33,819 nt of DNA, taken from positions 1-33,819 of the forward strand of contig CAIWHK010000012.1 in NCBI GenBank assembly GCA_903912525.1. The letters run 5' to 3'. Positions within the stretch are counted from its first letter, which is position 1. Every line of letters begins with the position of its first letter. The position numbers were made by a program, and so were the translations under genes. This document shows, piece by piece, positions 15,121 to 21,279 of the stretch. The stretch comes from an uncultured bacterium. GTDB taxonomy: Bacteria > Krumholzibacteriota > Krumholzibacteriia > LZORAL124-64-63. Below the pieces are notes generated by a model. The model saw only the letters and a list, made by a program, of their open reading frames with translations. It was not told the DNA's origin and searched no databases.

Positions 15121-16431
15121 TCGCATGGACTTCATCGGGTAGATCGAGTCGACCACGGCCACCGGCAGCTCCTGCGTGAAGCCGTCCGGCCCGTTGAGCA
15201 CCAGGACCAGGCGTCCCGGCCCGTACTGCTGCAGGTAGCGCTCGTACAGCGGCAGCAGGTCGAAGCCCACGTTCTGCGTGAAATAGGCGTCGCACATCTC
15301 CTGCGTCTCGTGCACCAGCGTCACGACCGCGCGCGGGGGCGACGTTTCCTGGAACCCGCCGGACATCCACAGCGAGAACGCATGGTCGGGCCCGCAGCCC
15401 GAGTAGCCCACCTGCAGCGAGAGCAGCGGTCCCCACTGGTCCGAGCCCAGCAGCGTCCACGGCGCAACGTGCAACTGGCCCGGCCGGCGGTCGGTGAACT
15501 GGATGGCGCCCGGCGCCGGGGGCGGCGTCCAGCCGCGCGCGATGCCGAAGTCGGCGCCGAGCCAGCCCTGCGGTTCGCCGTCGGGGCCGGCCGGGATCAC
15601 CACGCTGAGCGGGTTGGGTGTCGTCAGCTCGACCGGCAGCGGGGACATCGACAGCGACATGAAGAACGCCTCGTAGAGGCCGGGCACGGCCACGTCGACC
15701 GTCCAGCGGCCGTCGGGGCCGGGCATCGCCCAGGTGACCGTGCCGTCGGGGCCGGTGACCTGCACGCCGCCCGCGAAGAACGGGGGCTCATCCGGGTCCG
15801 CGGCGCCGTCACCGTCGGTGTCGACGAAGCACAGGCCGCCCAGCTGCGCGCCGGGCGCCGGGTCGCCGCACGTGATGTCGGCGCTGAACGAGAACGCGCC
15901 CAGCGAGGCGTCGCTGAAGATCCACGTCTTCGCCGCGGTGACGTCACCCGCCGGCAGGCGTCCGCCGTCGAGCAGGCCGGTGTAGTCGAAGCCCCAGGCG
16001 GAGGCGTCGGGCGGCACGATCGTCGTGTCCGTCGTAGCGAACTTGTCGGGCAGCGGCGGGCCGAAGTCGGCGTTCAGCGGCACGACATCCGCCGGCCGCA
16101 GGTCGCGCAGCCAGACAACCAGCGGCGCGGTCACGTCGCGGTCGGACAGGTTGCGCACCTGCACCGACAGCGAGACCGTGCCGGTGGCCGGGTCGGACTG
16201 CAGGTCCGAGCCCTCGAGGCGCAACAGCATGTCCGCGCCACCGGTGCCGGGCAAAGAGATGTCCTTGAGCGTGAAGGTGCCGTTGGCCGGGTCGAGCTGG
16301 TTGCCGTTGTCGGCGGGCGGGCTCACCGAATCGGAGCACGCGCCCAGCAGCAACGCGATGACGACCAGGGCGACGGCCGTGAACCGCGTGAAGGCCGGGC
16401 GGCGGCGCGGCGACGGAACGTGGGCAGGCAT
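15118..16431 (-). CDS. Predicted lipoprotein with SdrD B-like/prealbumin-like domain, function unknown
   Basis: This 437-aa protein has a lipoprotein signal with lipobox LGAC, so Cys32 is the likely anchor. A GGAGGT ribosome site lies just before the ATG. Residues about 45-110 look like an Ig-type strand set (FTLKDISLPGTGGADMLLRL). At about 196-250 lies a segment CFVDTDGDGAADPDEPPFFAGGVQVTGPDG, split here as CFVDTDGDGAADPDE and GGVQVTGPDG, resembling the calcium-loop-bearing SdrD B/Cna B-like fold. The C-terminal part (about 300-437) is alpha/beta and has no motif I recognise. It is monocistronic and divergent from the esterase gene. A cell-envelope location is well supported; function is not. 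Confidence 0.75.
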   Translation of the reverse strand: MPAHVPSPRRRPAFTRFTAVALVVIALLLGACSDSVSPPADNGNQLDPANGTFTLKDISLPGTGGADMLLRLEGSDLQSDPATGTVSLSVQVRNLSDRDVTAPLVVWLRDLRPADVVPLNADFGPPLPDKFATTDTTIVPPDASAWGFDYTGLLDGGRLPAGDVTAAKTWIFSDASLGAFSFSADITCGDPAPGAQLGGLCFVDTDGDGAADPDEPPFFAGGVQVTGPDGTVTWAMPGPDGRWTVDVAVPGLYEAFFMSLSMSPLPVELTTPNPLSVVIPAGPDGEPQGWLGADFGIARGWTPPPAPGAIQFTDRRPGQLHVAPWTLLGSDQWGPLLSLQVGYSGCGPDHAFSLWMSGGFQETSPPRAVVTLVHETQEMCDAYFTQNVGFDLLPLYERYLQQYGPGRLVLVLNGPDGFTQELPVAVVDSIYPMKSMR

Positions 16432-16484
16432 GGCCTACCTCCGGGATGGCGGGCGGTTGATCCAGGGGTGTGGACTCGTCCAAC

Positions 16485-16514
16485 AGGATACGCCAACCGG
16501 CCGCCGGCTGGCAA
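16485..16514 (-). promoter_or_regulatory. Candidate promoter of the 437-aa lipoprotein gene
   Basis: Read leftward, TTGCCA (16514-16509) and TATCCT (16490-16485) are spaced by 18 nt. The -35 hexamer and the spacing are the same as in the strong candidate promoter at 21059-21088. The 5' leader would be about 50 nt. Confidence 0.5.
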
Positions 16515-16540
16515 TCCCCGGGCCCGGGCAGGGGCTACCG

Positions 16541-16570
16541 CTGGCCGCGCACCCCCGCCCGTGCTAGCTT
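16541..16570 (+). promoter_or_regulatory. Possible promoter of the esterase-moaD-moaE-moeB unit
   Basis: A TG-C-TAGCTT extended -10-like element ends at 16570, with CTGGCC 18 nt upstream of the hexamer. The -35 match is poor and the area is very GC-rich, so this is tentative. It lies about 65 bp before the esterase start. Confidence 0.28.
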
Positions 16571-16636
16571 CCCCGGTCCAACGGGCGCGGGTGCGTATCG
16601 TCGCGCCGGCGGGTCGCAGGAAGTCCGGGGGCGGGG

Positions 16637-17380
16637 ATGAAGACGTTGAAACCACTGGTCATCGGGGCCCTGCTGGCCGTCGCCGGGAGCACGGCTGCCG
16701 CGGGGCCGGTGCTGCGGGAGGTTCTCGTGGACGGGACTGCCCATCGCATCGCCGTCCGTGTGCCGGACGACTACGACCCGGCGCGCGCCTGGCCGCTGGT
16801 GGTGTTCCTGCACGGCTCGGGCGAGTGCGGGACCGACGGCGTGAGGCAGACGCAGGTCGGCCTCCTGCCGGCCGTCAACGCGCGGCCCGACCTGTGGCCG
16901 TGCGTGGTGTTGATGCCGCAGAAACCCTCGTCCGACGAGGAGTGGGAAGAGCACGAGAACCTCGTGCTGGCGGCGATCGCCGACGTGCGCGCGCAGTGGA
17001 ACATCGACCCGGCCCGCATCGCACTGACCGGCCTGTCGCAGGGCGGGCACGGGACATGGATGATCGGCTCGCGCCATCCCGAGCTGTTCTCGTGCCTGGC
17101 GCCGGTGTGCGGCTACGGCCGCGTGCGCACGGTGGCGTCGCACGCCGCCCGGTTCCCGGTCTGGGCGTTCCACGGCCTGCGCGACGACGTGGTGGACCCG
17201 GAGGACACCATCGCGATCATGCAGGAAGTGCGGCGCCTGCGCCGCGAGGCCGGGGGCGATGACGGCGACGCGCGCCTGACCTTGTACCCCGAAGCCGGCC
17301 ACAACAGCTGGGACGCCGCCTACGCCGAGTCCGAACTGCCGGGCTGGCTGCTCGGCCACACACGCCCGGAAGGCGAATGA
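16637..17380 (+). CDS. Secreted alpha/beta hydrolase, esterase-like
   Basis: This 247-aa protein has a signal peptide at 1-22. The alpha/beta-hydrolase core shows the oxyanion-loop HGSG at 59-62, the nucleophile elbow GLSQGG with Ser134, an acid candidate in HGLRDDVVD (Asp183 or Asp184) and the catalytic His222 in EAGHNSW. This layout matches the polyhydroxyalkanoate-depolymerase/feruloyl-esterase-like or prolyl-oligopeptidase-like secreted esterases (Esterase_phd/DLH group). The substrate is not readable from sequence. A G-rich site precedes the ATG. The stop overlaps the moaD start (ATGATGA), so this secreted enzyme is placed on the same message as the cytosolic molybdopterin synthase genes, probably by chance gene order rather than by shared function. 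Confidence 0.83.
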   Translation: MKTLKPLVIGALLAVAGSTAAAGPVLREVLVDGTAHRIAVRVPDDYDPARAWPLVVFLHGSGECGTDGVRQTQVGLLPAVNARPDLWPCVVLMPQKPSSDEEWEEHENLVLAAIADVRAQWNIDPARIALTGLSQGGHGTWMIGSRHPELFSCLAPVCGYGRVRTVASHAARFPVWAFHGLRDDVVDPEDTIAIMQEVRRLRREAGGDDGDARLTLYPEAGHNSWDAAYAESELPGWLLGHTRPEGE

Positions 17381-17619
17381 TGAACGTCAGGGTCCGTTAC
17401 TTCGCGCAGCTTCGCGACGCCGCCGGCACGGGCGCCGAGGACGTCACCGGCGAGTTCCGCACGCCGGCCGACCTGTGGACGCACCTGTGCGCGCGCCACG
17501 TGTTCCCGCTCGGCGCGGGCGACCTGCGCGTGAGCGTGAACGCGGCGTACGTGCCGTTCGATGTTCTGCTCGGCGACGGCGACGAGGTCGCCTTCATTCC
17601 GCCCGTATCGGGAGGCTAG
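17380..17619 (+). CDS. moaD: Molybdopterin synthase small subunit MoaD
   Basis: This 79-aa ubiquitin-like sulfur carrier begins VRVRYFAQLRDAAG and ends FIPPVSGG. The C-terminal Gly-Gly is the residue pair that is adenylated and thiocarboxylated by the MoeB-type enzyme and then donates sulfur to precursor Z within MoaE. Two adjacent ATG codons exist at 17377 and 17380. The GGAAGG site is 3 nt from the first and 6 nt from the second, so the second is preferred, giving a one-base overlap with the esterase stop. Length and ends match the family. Confidence 0.9.
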   Translation: MNVRVRYFAQLRDAAGTGAEDVTGEFRTPADLWTHLCARHVFPLGAGDLRVSVNAAYVPFDVLLGDGDEVAFIPPVSGG

Positions 17620-17620
17620 G

Positions 17621-18058
17621 GTGTTCCTGCTGCAGTCCGAGCCGTTGCCGTCGCCGGAAGACCTGCTGCCGTTGGCTGACCACGCCTGCGGCGGCGTCGT
17701 CACGTTCGAGGGCCGGGTGCGCGACCACCATGAGGGGCGCGCCGTGACGGCGCTCGAGTACGAAGCCTACGAAGCGCTCGCGCTGGCCGAGGGCGCGCGC
17801 ATCCTCGAGGAAGCCGCCGAGCGGTTCTCGCCGGTGCGCGTGGTTGCGGCGCACCGTCACGGCCGCCTGGGCCTGGGCGAGGCCGCGGTCGTCGTCGTCG
17901 CGGCGTCGGCCCACCGCCAGGAGGCGTTCGCGGCCTGCCGCTGGGTCATCGACGCCATCAAGGACCGCTTGCCGGTGTGGAAGCGCGAGCACTACGCCGA
18001 CGGGACGCGCGCCTGGGTGGCTTGCGGTTGTCATCACCATGGGACAGAGGCGCCATGA
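17621..18058 (+). CDS. moaE: Molybdopterin synthase catalytic subunit MoaE
   Basis: This 145-aa protein starts at a GTG one base after the moaD stop, with GGAGG 5 nt upstream; an ATG at 17561 lies inside moaD and would add a spurious leader. Family signatures are GGVVTFEGRVRDHHEGR (24-40), LEYEAYEALA, the AHRHGRLGLGEAAVVVVAAS strand pair, and the catalytic lysine segment KDRLPVWKREHY. In that segment Lys114 and Lys121 correspond to the E. coli MoaE active-site lysines. It forms the heterotetramer with MoaD that converts cyclic pyranopterin monophosphate to molybdopterin. The stop overlaps the moeB start as ATGA. The tail is His-rich (CHHHG), which is uncommon and may be incidental. Confidence 0.92.
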   Translation: MFLLQSEPLPSPEDLLPLADHACGGVVTFEGRVRDHHEGRAVTALEYEAYEALALAEGARILEEAAERFSPVRVVAAHRHGRLGLGEAAVVVVAASAHRQEAFAACRWVIDAIKDRLPVWKREHYADGTRAWVACGCHHHGTEAP

Positions 18059-19161
18059 GTTCTGCATCCGACGCATCGTTCACACCGGAAGATCGTTACC
18101 GCCGCCACCTGCAGCTGGCCGAGGTCGGCGAGGCGGGGCAGGCGCGCCTGCGCGGCTCCTGCGCGCTGGTCGTGGGCGCCGGCGGCCTCGGTTGCGCGGC
18201 GTTGCCGTACCTGGTGGCCGCGGGCCTGCGCCAGGTGATCATCTGCGACGGCGATCGCATCGAGCCCTCGAACCTGCCGCGGCAGGTGCTCTACGGCGAT
18301 GGCGATGTCGGGCGCGCGAAGGCGGATGTCGCGGCCGAGCGGCTGGCCGCGCTCAACCGCGACTGCGCAGTGACACCGGTGGCGATGTCGCTGACCGCGG
18401 CCAACGCCGACGCGCTGGTCGGGCGCGCGGCCATCGTGCTCGACGCCACCGACGACTTCGCATCGCGCTACCTGCTGCACGACGCCTGTCGCCGCAACAA
18501 GCGCCCGTTGGTGACCGCCGCAGTGCACCACGATGACGGGCAACTGGCGGTGCTGCGTTTCGATCGCCCCGACCCGGGCCCGTGTTGGCGCTGCCTGTGG
18601 CCGGCACCGCCGGCGGCAGCCGCCTGCGGGAGCGGTTGCCGCGACCAGGGCATCCTCGGCCCGGTGCCCGGCGTGCTGGGCGTGATGCAGGCCGACCAGG
18701 CGTTGCGCGTGCTGCTGGAGGCCTCGCCGCTTGAGCCGGGCACGCTCGTCCACGTGGACCTCCCGACGCTCTCGACATGGCGCTCGACCTGGGAGATCTC
18801 GCCGACGTGCCCGCTGTGCGGCATGGGCGAAGCGGTGCCCGGCGCGGGCCCGGCGCCCGGGGGTGGCGCCGAGGAGGCGCGCTGGGAGGACCTGCACGCG
18901 CCCGAGGCGTTCCTGTGGATCGATGCGCGCACCGACGCCGACCAGGCCGCCGATCCGCGGCCATCGGCGCTGGGTGAACTGTTCACCTGTTCGTGGCGGC
19001 AATTCGGCGCGGCTGGGCCGCCGCCGGGTCGCCACTGCCTGGTCTTCTGCGGGCACGGGGTGCGTTCGCTGGAACTGGTGCGCCACTGGCGCGGCGCGGG
19101 CTGCGCGCACGTGACCAGCCTGAGCGGCGGCCTCGCTGCTCAGCGCATGCGCCGCACCTGA
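18055..19161 (+). CDS. moeB: MoeB-type adenylyltransferase fused to a rhodanese-like domain
   Basis: This 368-aa protein has an E1-like ThiF/MoeB domain: ATP loop GAGGLG (41-46), DGDRIEPSNLPRQ, the DATDDFASRY loop, zinc-binding CxxC pairs Cys177/Cys180 (CWRC) and Cys252/Cys255 (CPLC), and a Cys195 just before the conserved GILGPVPGVLG segment. After a Gly/Pro/Ala linker (about 258-275), residues 283-365 form a compact rhodanese-like domain whose loop CGHGVRS places the persulfide Cys332 where MOCS3/Uba4-type enzymes have it. The product should activate the MoaD Gly-Gly end and also supply sulfur. Its direct overlap with moaE and the adjacent moaD support MoaD as partner. The 3' end overlaps tag on the other strand by 22 bp. 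Confidence 0.92.
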   Translation: MSSASDASFTPEDRYRRHLQLAEVGEAGQARLRGSCALVVGAGGLGCAALPYLVAAGLRQVIICDGDRIEPSNLPRQVLYGDGDVGRAKADVAAERLAALNRDCAVTPVAMSLTAANADALVGRAAIVLDATDDFASRYLLHDACRRNKRPLVTAAVHHDDGQLAVLRFDRPDPGPCWRCLWPAPPAAAACGSGCRDQGILGPVPGVLGVMQADQALRVLLEASPLEPGTLVHVDLPTLSTWRSTWEISPTCPLCGMGEAVPGAGPAPGGGAEEARWEDLHAPEAFLWIDARTDADQAADPRPSALGELFTCSWRQFGAAGPPPGRHCLVFCGHGVRSLELVRHWRGAGCAHVTSLSGGLAAQRMRRT

Positions 19162-19712
19162 GCGTGGCGGAAGCAGCCCTTCTCGTGGTCGTTCACCAGT
19201 CCTGAGGCCTGCATGAAGGCGTAGCAGATCGTGCTGCCGACGAATGTGAACCCTCGGCGCTTGAGGTCGCGGCTCAAATCGTCGGATTCGGTCGTGCGTG
19301 TCGGCAGGCCGGAATGGCCGCGCCGGTCGGACTGCAGAGGCTCGCCACCGACAAAGGGCCAGACGTAGGCGTCGAAGCTCCCGAACTCGCGCTGGATCTC
19401 CAGGAACGCGCGCGCGTTCGTGACGGCGGCGGCGACCTTCAGGCGATTGCGGACGATGCCCGCGTCCTGCAGCAACGCCGCCTGCTTGCGCGCGTCGTAG
19501 AGCGCGACCTTCGCGGGGTCGAACCCGTCGTAGACCTCGCGATAGTGGTCGCGCTTGCGCAGGATCGTCGACCAGCTCAGGCCGGCCTGCGCGCCCTCGA
19601 GGATGAGCAGTTCGAACCAGCGCCGGTCGTCATGCACCGGCACGCCCCATTCCTTGTCGTGGTAGGCCAGGTCCGCCGGGGACCCTGCCTGGACCCATCC
19701 GCATCGGCTCAC
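19140..19712 (-). CDS. tag: DNA-3-methyladenine glycosylase I
   Basis: This 190-aa base-excision repair enzyme removes 3-methyladenine from alkylated DNA. It keeps the Tag zinc ligands (Cys4, His18, His176, Cys180), Glu39 and the LSW tryptophan (Trp47) of the base pocket, and the helix-hairpin region. I chose the GTG at 19712 over the ATG six bases upstream: AGGAG lies 7 nt before the GTG but only about 1 nt before the ATG, and the GTG start gives MSRCGWV, closely matching the MERCGW start of E. coli Tag. It is monocistronic and convergent with moeB, overlapping its 3' end by 22 bp. Confidence 0.93.
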   Translation of the reverse strand: MSRCGWVQAGSPADLAYHDKEWGVPVHDDRRWFELLILEGAQAGLSWSTILRKRDHYREVYDGFDPAKVALYDARKQAALLQDAGIVRNRLKVAAAVTNARAFLEIQREFGSFDAYVWPFVGGEPLQSDRRGHSGLPTRTTESDDLSRDLKRRGFTFVGSTICYAFMQASGLVNDHEKGCFRHAQVRRMR

Positions 19713-19971
19713 GAGCATTCTCCTGCGTAAGGTTTTGTGGTTTGGTTTCAGGGTAAGGCGCCAGGGAATGGAGTGCCAGAGCTGATTTCAAGTGCATGCA
19801 GGCCAGCGTATTGCGTGCAATTGAATAGTGTTTGATTATTTCCATGGCGGCCGTTGTCGAGATGTGACATAATAATAATGCAAAAAATATCCGGGCGATC
19901 GGGCTTGCTTGTGGTAATCTGTAGCTCAGGTCGCCAGCCGATGAGCCCCGCGACAATCAGGAGGTCGTCCC
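19713..19971. promoter_or_regulatory. AT-rich divergent intergenic region
   Basis: This 259-bp gap separates tag from the 132-aa secreted protein gene and is much richer in A+T than its surroundings. It contains TAATAATAAT at 19870-19879, an A-run, and a TAATCT hexamer at 19915-19920 that could be a -10 for the rightward gene, though no good -35 is in place. AATTGAATAG (19819-19828) recurs at 21098-21107. No gene is seen. Confidence 0.45.
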
Positions 19972-20370
19972 ATGCGTGCCGTCCTGTCCATCCTCGTCCT
20001 GGTTCTTGTTGCTTCCACTGCCTTCGCCGGCAACAAGCCGCCGACCGAACCGGCCAGCCCCCTCATCCCGCAGGCCCGATTGAAGACACAGGGCAACGCC
20101 CTGTTGCAGCTGTCGCCGATGTACGCCGAGATCCGCGATTCGCTCGCGGTGGCGGACGCACGCCAGAAGCAGCTGCTGGTCGAACTGACGGCGGCTGTGG
20201 ATGAGGCCGGCGCCGACGCGACCGTCCGCCAGCTCGAAGCCTTGCCGCTCGAGACCCTGCTGACCATCCTGAGGATCCAGTTGCGCTACGCACACGACGC
20301 GCAACGCACGGACCTGGAACGGCAGATCGAGCTGCGCATGTTGGAACTGACGGCCAGCGGCAGGATCTGA
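19972..20370 (+). CDS. Small secreted helical protein, function unknown
   Basis: This 132-aa protein has a strong AGGAGGT ribosome site and a signal peptide at 1-19 (STAFA then G). The mature part opens with a Pro-rich stretch and is then almost entirely alpha-helical, with two long charged helices (LVELTAAVDEAGAD... and ALPLETLLTILRIQLRYAHDA). No Cys or catalytic motif is visible. It resembles small periplasmic helical proteins without an assigned role. The STAS-domain gene lies 177 bp downstream on the same strand, but with a repeat-bearing gap between them, so an operon is uncertain. Confidence 0.75.
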   Translation: MRAVLSILVLVLVASTAFAGNKPPTEPASPLIPQARLKTQGNALLQLSPMYAEIRDSLAVADARQKQLLVELTAAVDEAGADATVRQLEALPLETLLTILRIQLRYAHDAQRTDLERQIELRMLELTASGRI

Positions 20371-20547
20371 GCGCGGTTGCGCGGCGGCGCGCCCGGCGCA
20401 ACCAACGGCTTCGGCCGGCGTATGGATGCCGGCGCGCGGGCCTGTGCGCCCGGTGCGCCGATCGTGGCCCGGTCGCGTCCGGCAACCCCGCCGCGTCCGG
20501 CAGCCCCGCCGCGGCCTACAACCCCGCCGAGGAGATACCGGAGTACG
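20371..20547. other. Intergenic stretch with GC-rich repeats
   Basis: This 177-bp gap is very GC-rich and carries the three 18-bp repeats listed separately. An in-frame ATG at 20377 would extend the STAS protein by 57 residues of Gly/Arg/Pro-rich sequence. That extension has no recognised fold and lacks a ribosome site, so I treat it as non-coding. Confidence 0.45.
20475..20528 (+). repeat. Three tandem copies of an 18-bp repeat
   Basis: Units at 20475-20492, 20493-20510 and 20511-20528 share the pattern GCGTCCGGCARCCCCGCC; the third has drifted in its middle. The length is a multiple of three, and if translated with the downstream gene the repeats read RPATPP, RPAAPP, RPTTPP, a Pro-rich linker. 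They lie directly upstream of the STAS-domain gene. Confidence 0.75.
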
Positions 20548-20988
20548 ATGAACACGTCCGACGCCCGGCCCCAGGGCCAGCGCCCGCAGGCGATCCTTGT
20601 GATCAGGCCTGTCCTGAAGATCGCCGGCGGCACGATCCACCTGGCCTGGTGGGACGGTGTGGCGGCAGAGGAGCCTTGTGGCTCGCTCCCGGTTGATGGC
20701 GAGCCGGATCATGACTGGCCCGGGCTCGCGACCGAGGTCGAGGCCGCGCTCAAGGCCGGCTGCCGCCGTTTCATCCTCGACCTGGATCGTGTGCCCTGGA
20801 TGAACTCGCGGGGGCTCGGCCGCCTGGTGGCGCTCTGGCGCTCGCTCGATGGGGCCGGTGCGCGGCTGGTTGTGGTGTGCGCGAGCGATCGCATCGCGAA
20901 TATCCTGCGCATCTCACAGCTCGACGAGATTCTGCGGCCGTTCCCGACGCTGGCTGATGCTTCCCGGGAGTTCCCTGCGCGTTCCTGA
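20548..20988 (+). CDS. STAS-domain protein, anti-sigma factor antagonist-like
   Basis: This 146-aa protein has, at about residues 62-140, the STAS fold seen in SpoIIAA and RsbV: FILDLDRVPWMNSRGLGRLVALW followed by ARLVVVCASDRIANILRI, then LDEILRPFPTLADA. Ser87 in NSRGLG sits where the phosphorylatable Ser of the DS(S/T)GLG motif lies, but the Asp is Asn and the second Ser/Thr is Arg. The N-terminal 60 residues are less typical. GGAG lies about 4 nt before the ATG. Such proteins switch anti-sigma kinases by partner exchange. No kinase, phosphatase or sigma factor is adjacent, so the partner is unknown. It may regulate the surface-protein genes downstream, but that is only proximity. Confidence 0.8.
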   Translation: MNTSDARPQGQRPQAILVIRPVLKIAGGTIHLAWWDGVAAEEPCGSLPVDGEPDHDWPGLATEVEAALKAGCRRFILDLDRVPWMNSRGLGRLVALWRSLDGAGARLVVVCASDRIANILRISQLDEILRPFPTLADASREFPARS

Positions 20989-21058
20989 AGCTCCCCATCA
21001 TGTCGATCCCTGCCACTTGCCGACCGCGCCGTCATGGCTACTTTGTCGAATAAGACTC

Positions 21059-21088
21059 TTGCCAAGTGGATGTTACCAAATGTATAAT
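21059..21088 (+). promoter_or_regulatory. Strong candidate sigma-70 promoter
   Basis: TTGCCA (21059-21064) and a perfect TATAAT (21083-21088) are spaced by 18 nt, within an AT-rich island in otherwise GC-rich DNA. It should drive the 1987-aa protein gene, leaving an untranslated leader of about 185 nt. Confidence 0.68.
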
Positions 21089-21101
21089 TACCGGAGTAAT
21101 T
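21086..21101. promoter_or_regulatory. Inverted repeat over the -10 box, operator candidate
   Basis: AATTAC (21086-21091) and GTAATT (21096-21101) form a perfect 6-bp inverted repeat around CGGA. It overlaps the end of the TATAAT box and the expected transcription start, the classic place for a repressor site. Confidence 0.42.
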
Positions 21102-21279
21102 GAATAGATAGTTGTTTGTTGACGGTATGAATTGAGGACTTGCCCGATCCGCGGGGGACGCGTTCGGGCGGCCTGATGCGACAGTCGTGATCGGAACAAG
21201 GTGCGCCGCCACACGGGTGGCGCGCCGGGCGGTCGCCCCGCTGGTCACGTCGCCAGGCAATAGGAAGGACTCCCATTTC

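Larger units (their letters stand above)
20989..21279 (+). promoter_or_regulatory. Leader region of the giant repeat-protein gene
   Basis: This 291-bp region has no gene. It contains a good promoter at 21059-21088, an inverted repeat over the -10 element, and a predicted leader of about 185 nt. The leader holds a GC-rich hairpin (GCGC-c-GCCAC at 21203-21212 with GTGGC-GCGC at 21217-21225) and an AGGAAGG ribosome site near 21262. A GTG at 21187 is in frame with the gene but would place 31 residues before the signal peptide and is not favoured. Confidence 0.5.

Noticed and set aside
19713-19718. ATG start for tag two codons upstream of the GTG
   Set aside because: The AGGAG site would be about 1 nt from this ATG, while it is 7 nt from the GTG, and the GTG start matches the N-terminus of E. 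coli Tag.
20371-20547. Small RNA or separate small gene in the gap before the STAS gene
   Set aside because: Only GC-rich tandem repeats are seen, with no promoter, ribosome site or terminator pattern that would support a separate transcript.
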